From the NCBI GenBank assembly GCA_018398805.1, contig JAGFBZ010000936.1, forward strand, positions 1,302,001 through 1,366,000: a stretch of DNA of 64,000 nt, written 5' to 3'. The notes under the pieces were generated by a model, which made no database searches, was not told the origin of the DNA, and worked only from the letters and a program-made list of their open reading frames with translations. Source of the stretch: Hirundichthys speculiger. Lineage: Eukaryota > Chordata > Actinopteri > Beloniformes > Exocoetidae. Below are positions 60,101 through 64,000 of this stretch, piece by piece. Positions within the stretch are counted from its first letter, which is position 1; every line of letters begins with the position of its first letter. The translations under genes and the position numbers were made by a program.

Positions 60101-61998
60101 TCAGGTGCTCTGGCGGGCCTGACTGAAAGGTTCTGGACATCTTTAATTTCAACCTGTGTCCTCAAAACAGCATGACGAATGACCACTGATTGAGCAACAG
60201 ACTTTGAAGCCCAGATATGGATTGTATCAGTTGTATCAGTGCATTCTCACTTTTAAGCAATTACCCCACAGAGATCAATAACGTAATTCTGATTCTGATT
60301 CTAAACCCACTGAAACTGATCAACGATCATAGGTGTCAGATATCCCATGACTAAAAACAGTCTATTGGGCTCAATCCGAGTAAATATTCAGTGTTTCTTC
60401 ATTATTTGCGTTGTCTCATGTGCTTGCTACTAACACTTTAAATCAAATTAAAATTATAAACTTGCTTTTATCCTGGCTATTCTAAGTTTTTGGATACTTT
60501 TATTGTGAATTGTGCCTCAGCCAGATGGCAGCTGCTCCAGTTTATGTTAAAGATCGAATGAAGAAATTAGTTTTTTGAAGACCAATTTTAACCATGTATA
60601 AAATCTATTTTTTGGTCAGATATTAATCATTATATATATTCTGAATCTAACTGAAATCAAATTTAAAAACAGTAACCTGGACAGACCTTGTGCATTAATT
60701 GTCATGACGTAATATGCACAATGAGTGAAATTAGTGGAGACAAAGTCTTGTTTTATGTATTACCTACAAAAAAGAGCATGCTGGGTAATATTAAGTCAGG
60801 CTTTAAAATACAAGAGTAGTGAATGGGAACCAGGCTAACTTCGAGACCTCTTCAGCCTTTCCTAATGAGTCATAAAACCTTTGAAATAAATAAATAAACG
60901 GGATCTGAAATTACACAAGGCCAAGGCAGCAGTTAGCAACAGCCAGGTGGCATTTAGGACAGGAGACACAGAGGCCCTTTGTTAAACAAACTTAAAGTCT
61001 AATTTATGCCACAGCTCCTCTATGCAAAGCAGTAAACACTGCGGGACTGTATGTCACAGTGACTGACATTTGACCAACTAAAACACTGAAAGAAGCTGGA
61101 CTTGTTACTGGTGCTTCATAGATACACAGCTATCGCCAAACTACATCTGCATCTGAGGAGTTTGCATAGATACATTCTCCGTTTACGGCTTTAACGCTAT
61201 AAAAAGGGCGTATTCACCAGATCATTCGTCTCATGTGTCAAAACTGGCAGGTAATAATGGTGATCTGAGGATGACTGTGCTATAAAAAGGAACTGGAGTT
61301 GCTGTCATTATAACACAATGAACACTCTGGTGTGGTCGCTTTAAGCGTTGTTTATGCTTTTCTTTGATATCACAGTGTGTTTTGTGTTTCAATTTGGGAA
61401 CAGTAAAGCTGAATGTGAATAATTAAGCATTTCTAACCACCTAGGTGTTTATTTCCTCTTACAGAGATTAGACGTGGGCTAAAGACGGTACCTTCCTTGA
61501 TTTACGTGACTGATTTGACCCCATAACTGACTGACAGTTCGTTTAAATCAGCAAATTGATCTGTACAAGCTCTTTGTGGAAACTTGGAGCTTTATAACAC
61601 GTGAGTCGGTTATTCTACCATTTTAGCTCGACTTAGCTTTGACTTTAGCTCCAATGTTAGCAGCTGAAAGCTAAAATGTCTGGGTGCGGCGAATAAACTA
61701 ATTCACCAACCACAGATGAAAATAAATACATAAAGTTTCCCAGAGCGGTACTATTACTTCAGCTGTTTCAAGTGTCACGGAAGAGCTTTTACCTGAGTAA
61801 AATCTCCAGGGAGCTCTCGTGTTTATCTAGCGGCCTTCCCAGCGCGTTCTTGCGGAGCTTGTTCAACTCCTCCACGGCGCGGAGATACTCTCCCTGCTCC
61901 TCGGCCGCTGGATATGAAGCTGTGACATATTTCGACAGCGGTTTCACTAGATCCACTTCGGATGACTTTTTCAACGGGACTGAAATAAACGTTGCCAT
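45139..61998 (-). CDS. pdcd6ip: programmed cell death 6-interacting protein (ALIX), ESCRT adaptor
   Basis: Eighteen coding exons: 61998-61793, 59082-59028, 58939-58870, 58067-57940, 55850-55697, 54441-54341, 52024-51908, 51761-51539, 50253-50130, 49370-49193, 48468-48357, 48252-48083, 47723-47475, 47153-47019, 46870-46776, 46464-46343, 46239-46037 and 45319-45139 (stop TAA). About 873 aa; human ALIX is 868. It starts [11 protein letters not shown]. Residues 1-360 are the Bro1 domain ([27 protein letters not shown] with the conserved Tyr); 360-700 form the coiled V domain that binds YPxL late domains. The proline-rich tail has PSAP (TSG101), PTPAPR (CIN85-type), PSRPPPP (endophilin) and GPPYPTY (CEP55/ALG-2). 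ALIX links cargo and ALG-2 to CHMP4/ESCRT-III in endosomal sorting, cytokinesis and membrane repair. The exon at 46464-46343 is one base too long for its frame (run at 46373-46395), probably a sequence error. Confidence 0.95.
50577..51250. mobile_element. Tc1-like remnant in a pdcd6ip intron
   Basis: The left edge CAATCAGCCATAACATTATG followed by ACCA is the characteristic terminus of a common fish Tc1-like family. The following 200-400 bases (for example TGGGATCTCTGTAAATTGGG and CATGATGCCTCTGCCC) resemble its degraded interior. The right terminus is not recognised and no frame survives. It lies in the intron between exons 51761-51539 and 50253-50130. Confidence 0.5.
53100..53194 (+). pseudogene. 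BED-type zinc-finger remnant of a hAT transposase
   Basis: The frame starting at 53100 reads [20 protein letters not shown], then [11 protein letters not shown], and stops at TAA two codons later. The C-x2-C pair after K-K-V and the SYH continuation match the N-terminal BED finger of hAT transposases. The catalytic part is absent, so the copy is non-autonomous. Confidence 0.6.
53508..53571 (+). mobile_element. retroposon 3' tail with ATGG repeats inside the hAT element
   Basis: CACCGTGACCCTGTATAGGA, followed by a (GATG)n run. It is the same 3' end as at 15866-15950. It indicates a retroposon insertion into, or captured by, the hAT copy. Confidence 0.55.
55980..56842. mobile_element. non-autonomous DNA transposon, Harbinger/ISL2EU-like ends
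   Basis: The left end ACTGGGCATTATTCATGAAA and right end (inverted) ACTGGGCCTCATTCATGAAA agree at 17 of 20 positions, giving an 863-bp element in the intron 55851-57939 of pdcd6ip. There is no coding capacity. The ends resemble the ATTCATGAA-containing termini of fish Harbinger/ISL2EU-type repeats; the superfamily is a guess. Confidence 0.6.
60259..60302 (+). mobile_element. LINE 3' terminus with (TCTGAT)n tail
   Basis: AATTACCCCACAGAGATCAA, TAACGTAAT, then TCTGATTCTGATTCT. It has the same organisation as the LINE ends at 28994-29042 and 11628-11653. It lies in intron 1 of pdcd6ip. Confidence 0.55.
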
Positions 61999-62150
61999 TT
62001 CGTCCCGGAAAACACCGCGATGTTAAACTAGGAAAAACAGCCACGAAACACGGAGCACCGAACACAAACAACAGTGGGCGAACCACTTCCTGGATTCTGA
62101 CAGGAAACGTCAATGACGTCATCGACAACGGAGAGTCGCACAGCGTCAGA
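61999..62150 (-). promoter_or_regulatory. pdcd6ip: pdcd6ip 5' UTR and proximal promoter
   Basis: A CpG-rich patch immediately upstream of the start codon at 61998. It contains a perfect CRE palindrome TGACGTCA at 62114-62121, about 116 bases upstream of the ATG, and a CCACTTCCTG ETS-like word at about 62083-62092. No TATA box is seen, as expected for a broadly expressed gene. The exact transcription start is unknown. Confidence 0.55.
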
Positions 62151-62159
62151 ACCGGTTTT

Positions 62160-64000
62160 TTTTAATAAGCAAACAAACAAAAAACAAGAGGGGAAATGAG
62201 TTTTCTCACAAGCAGGTCCAGATGGGTCATGAGAGTAATGCGCGAACATTAGGATTAGAAAATAAGTATTAGTAAATTATATTGATAAAAAAGAATAAGT
62301 TTACAAGACAAAAAAGAGGGAAATATGTTGGATTCACATTGACTGCGAGACATATTTATTGAAATAAATACATAACAGTGATAGACGATGTGTTACGTTT
62401 TCAAAGCCTTGCATAAGACAAAAAAAAAAAAAACAACCAAAAAACAAAAAAACCTTTTTGTCATAAAATCTGAAATTTTCACAAAATCCTGGCTTTTTGA
62501 CATCAAATCACGATTTTTTTGTAAAAGAAGTCTGACTTTGGACATTTAAAAAAAAAATCAAAATTTTCTTTTCATGAAATTACAACTTTTGTATAATGAT
62601 AGAATGGATGTTTTTGTTGTAAAAGTCATAATTTTTTTCTTTTTTATGAATTCATAACATTTTGACATCAGACTCCTGCATTTGATGGTGAAATATCTGT
62701 CCTACACAGGGAACTTGTCAAGTCAGAGGGCAAAGGGGCAGGTGCTTCAGCACCACCTGGAGTCTACCAGTGCACATAGCTGCTGCCTGCTATATTTTGT
62801 TTTGTTTTGTTTTGAATGAATATGTTCCCCAAACCAAGTCATATTGTCTTTAAAAAAATAGAAAAAAAAAACAGCTTATAAAATTGCCACTCAACAGTTA
62901 TGGCAGTGAACCTGGAGTTTCTGCTTATGAGAGGAATCCTCTGTGAAACATTTTGTTCTCAATGAGGTCAATAGATATATTTTTTTCTATCCTTTGAAGG
63001 CCCTAAAGCAGGTATTCTGAAACTGTTCAATAAGCTGAGTCAAAGCAACGTTTTCTGTCAGACAAAAAGCTATTCTGTAGCCTTTGTATTACCTTTGATA
63101 TCTTAGTTTTGTTCATTGTAATACAAACATGATTTTGTTGTAACCAGTAAACACTGTTTCTTAAGTCAAAAAGATAAGTCATTCATACTGATAAAACCAC
63201 TTAGAGCTACCATAAAAAGGATCATGTTTTCTCTGCATGATGAGTATCAGTTAACCTGTAAGATTATCCCCTTCTGTGATAACAAGAAAAAAAAAAAAAG
63301 AAACTTCCAAAGGTGTGATGTAGTGAAATGAAAAGATTTAGCATGACCTTTGGTTACTTTTTTAAAAATTTAATTTAGCTGGTTTAGAATTCTTGTTTTA
63401 TCTGCTCACACTGCTGTGATTTCAGTGGCTGAGGTGTAACAATGAAGGGAGATACTGACACTTCACAAACAATAAATAATGCATTATCAAGGTAGTCTGG
63501 TATCAATTTCTGGCAAAATACAAGATTCTTTGAAAATAATCATCAAGCATGAAAGCAGGAAAAGTTATGAAATCATTTATTCCCAGCACATGTGGTTGTG
63601 TACATCTCCAGCATATGATACTGTGCACATGAGAAGCATTTTCAACAGTGGTCACCTCTCCATCTTGCACTCACACAGACAAGCAGTCTGTCAGGACTTC
63701 AGCAGACTAAAACTATTCATGAGAGATTGCCTGACTCTGAATCACATCCACTCGGTTGTCATTAATTTCTGAGTTGATGAACTAATTTAGCTTTTCTGTG
63801 GTACTTGTGTCCATGTAAACACCACAAGAGCTACAGTCCTGGCTCTGGTGCGTGACGAGACAGGAACAGTTCCTCTTTAGTCTTGACATTCTTTATTTTT
63901 TTATATATTTATATATATATATTTTGTTGTTGTTGTTCTCCTTCTGATTAGGCAGGTAGGAAAAGGGTTGGCGCTTTGGGACTACTGACTACACAGTACT
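62160..64000. other. AT-rich intergenic DNA upstream of pdcd6ip
   Basis: No gene recognised. It contains A-rich runs, GTTTT repeats (62799-62813), a short TATA repeat (63901-63923) and a GTT repeat (63924-63937). The end of the window could be the 3' region of a neighbouring gene, but nothing shows it. Confidence 0.35.

Overview
This is vertebrate nuclear DNA, almost certainly from a ray-finned (probably percomorph) fish. The genes are spread over short exons with GT-AG introns. They encode full vertebrate orthologues that I recognise: ZFTRAF1/CYHR1, ARPP21 and PDCD6IP/ALIX. The non-coding DNA is full of degraded fish-type repeats: Tc1-like and hAT DNA transposons, LINE 3' tails with short tandem tails, SINE-like ATGG tails and microsatellites. 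There is no bacterial, plasmid or phage signal and no CRISPR array. Assignment to fish, and to percomorphs in particular, is inference from repeat types and compact introns.

Layout. 1-2.2 kb: AT-rich intergenic DNA. 2.2-15.3 kb: cyhr1/zftraf1 on the + strand, with six coding exons (376 aa), a probable 5' UTR intron, and large introns 2 and 5 loaded with nested transposons. 16.8-27 kb: arpp21 on the - strand, convergent with cyhr1, with 17 coding exons (615 aa). A miR-128 hairpin lies in its third-last coding-region gap, on the same strand. A CpG/G-run-rich region at 26.4-27.15 kb carries two candidate alternative first-exon donors. 27.4-45 kb: a gene-poor interval with Tc1-like elements, another terminal-inverted-repeat element, homopolymer runs and two stretches that look like conserved non-coding DNA. 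45.1-62.1 kb: pdcd6ip (ALIX) on the - strand, with 18 coding exons (about 873 aa), a CRE palindrome in its promoter, and a one-base frame break in the proline-rich region. 62.15-64 kb: AT-rich DNA without a recognisable gene.

Relationships. As I recall, pdcd6ip followed by arpp21 in the same orientation is also the human chromosome 3p22 order, and miR-128-2 sits in an ARPP21 intron there too. The unit pdcd6ip > arpp21(miR-128) therefore looks ancient. cyhr1 is, as I recall, on a different chromosome in humans (8q24.3), so its tail-to-tail position here is a fish-side difference. The three proteins are not known to form one pathway: ZFTRAF1 is a RING/TRAF-type zinc-finger protein, ARPP21 is a neuronal R3H/SUZ RNA-binding protein with an intronic neuronal miRNA, and ALIX is an ESCRT adaptor.

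I found no credible undescribed genetic system. The most useful observations are the intronic miR-128, the frame break in pdcd6ip, the arpp21 alternative first exons, a hAT copy with perfect 8-bp target duplications and a BED-finger remnant, and several nested transposons whose insertion order can be read directly.
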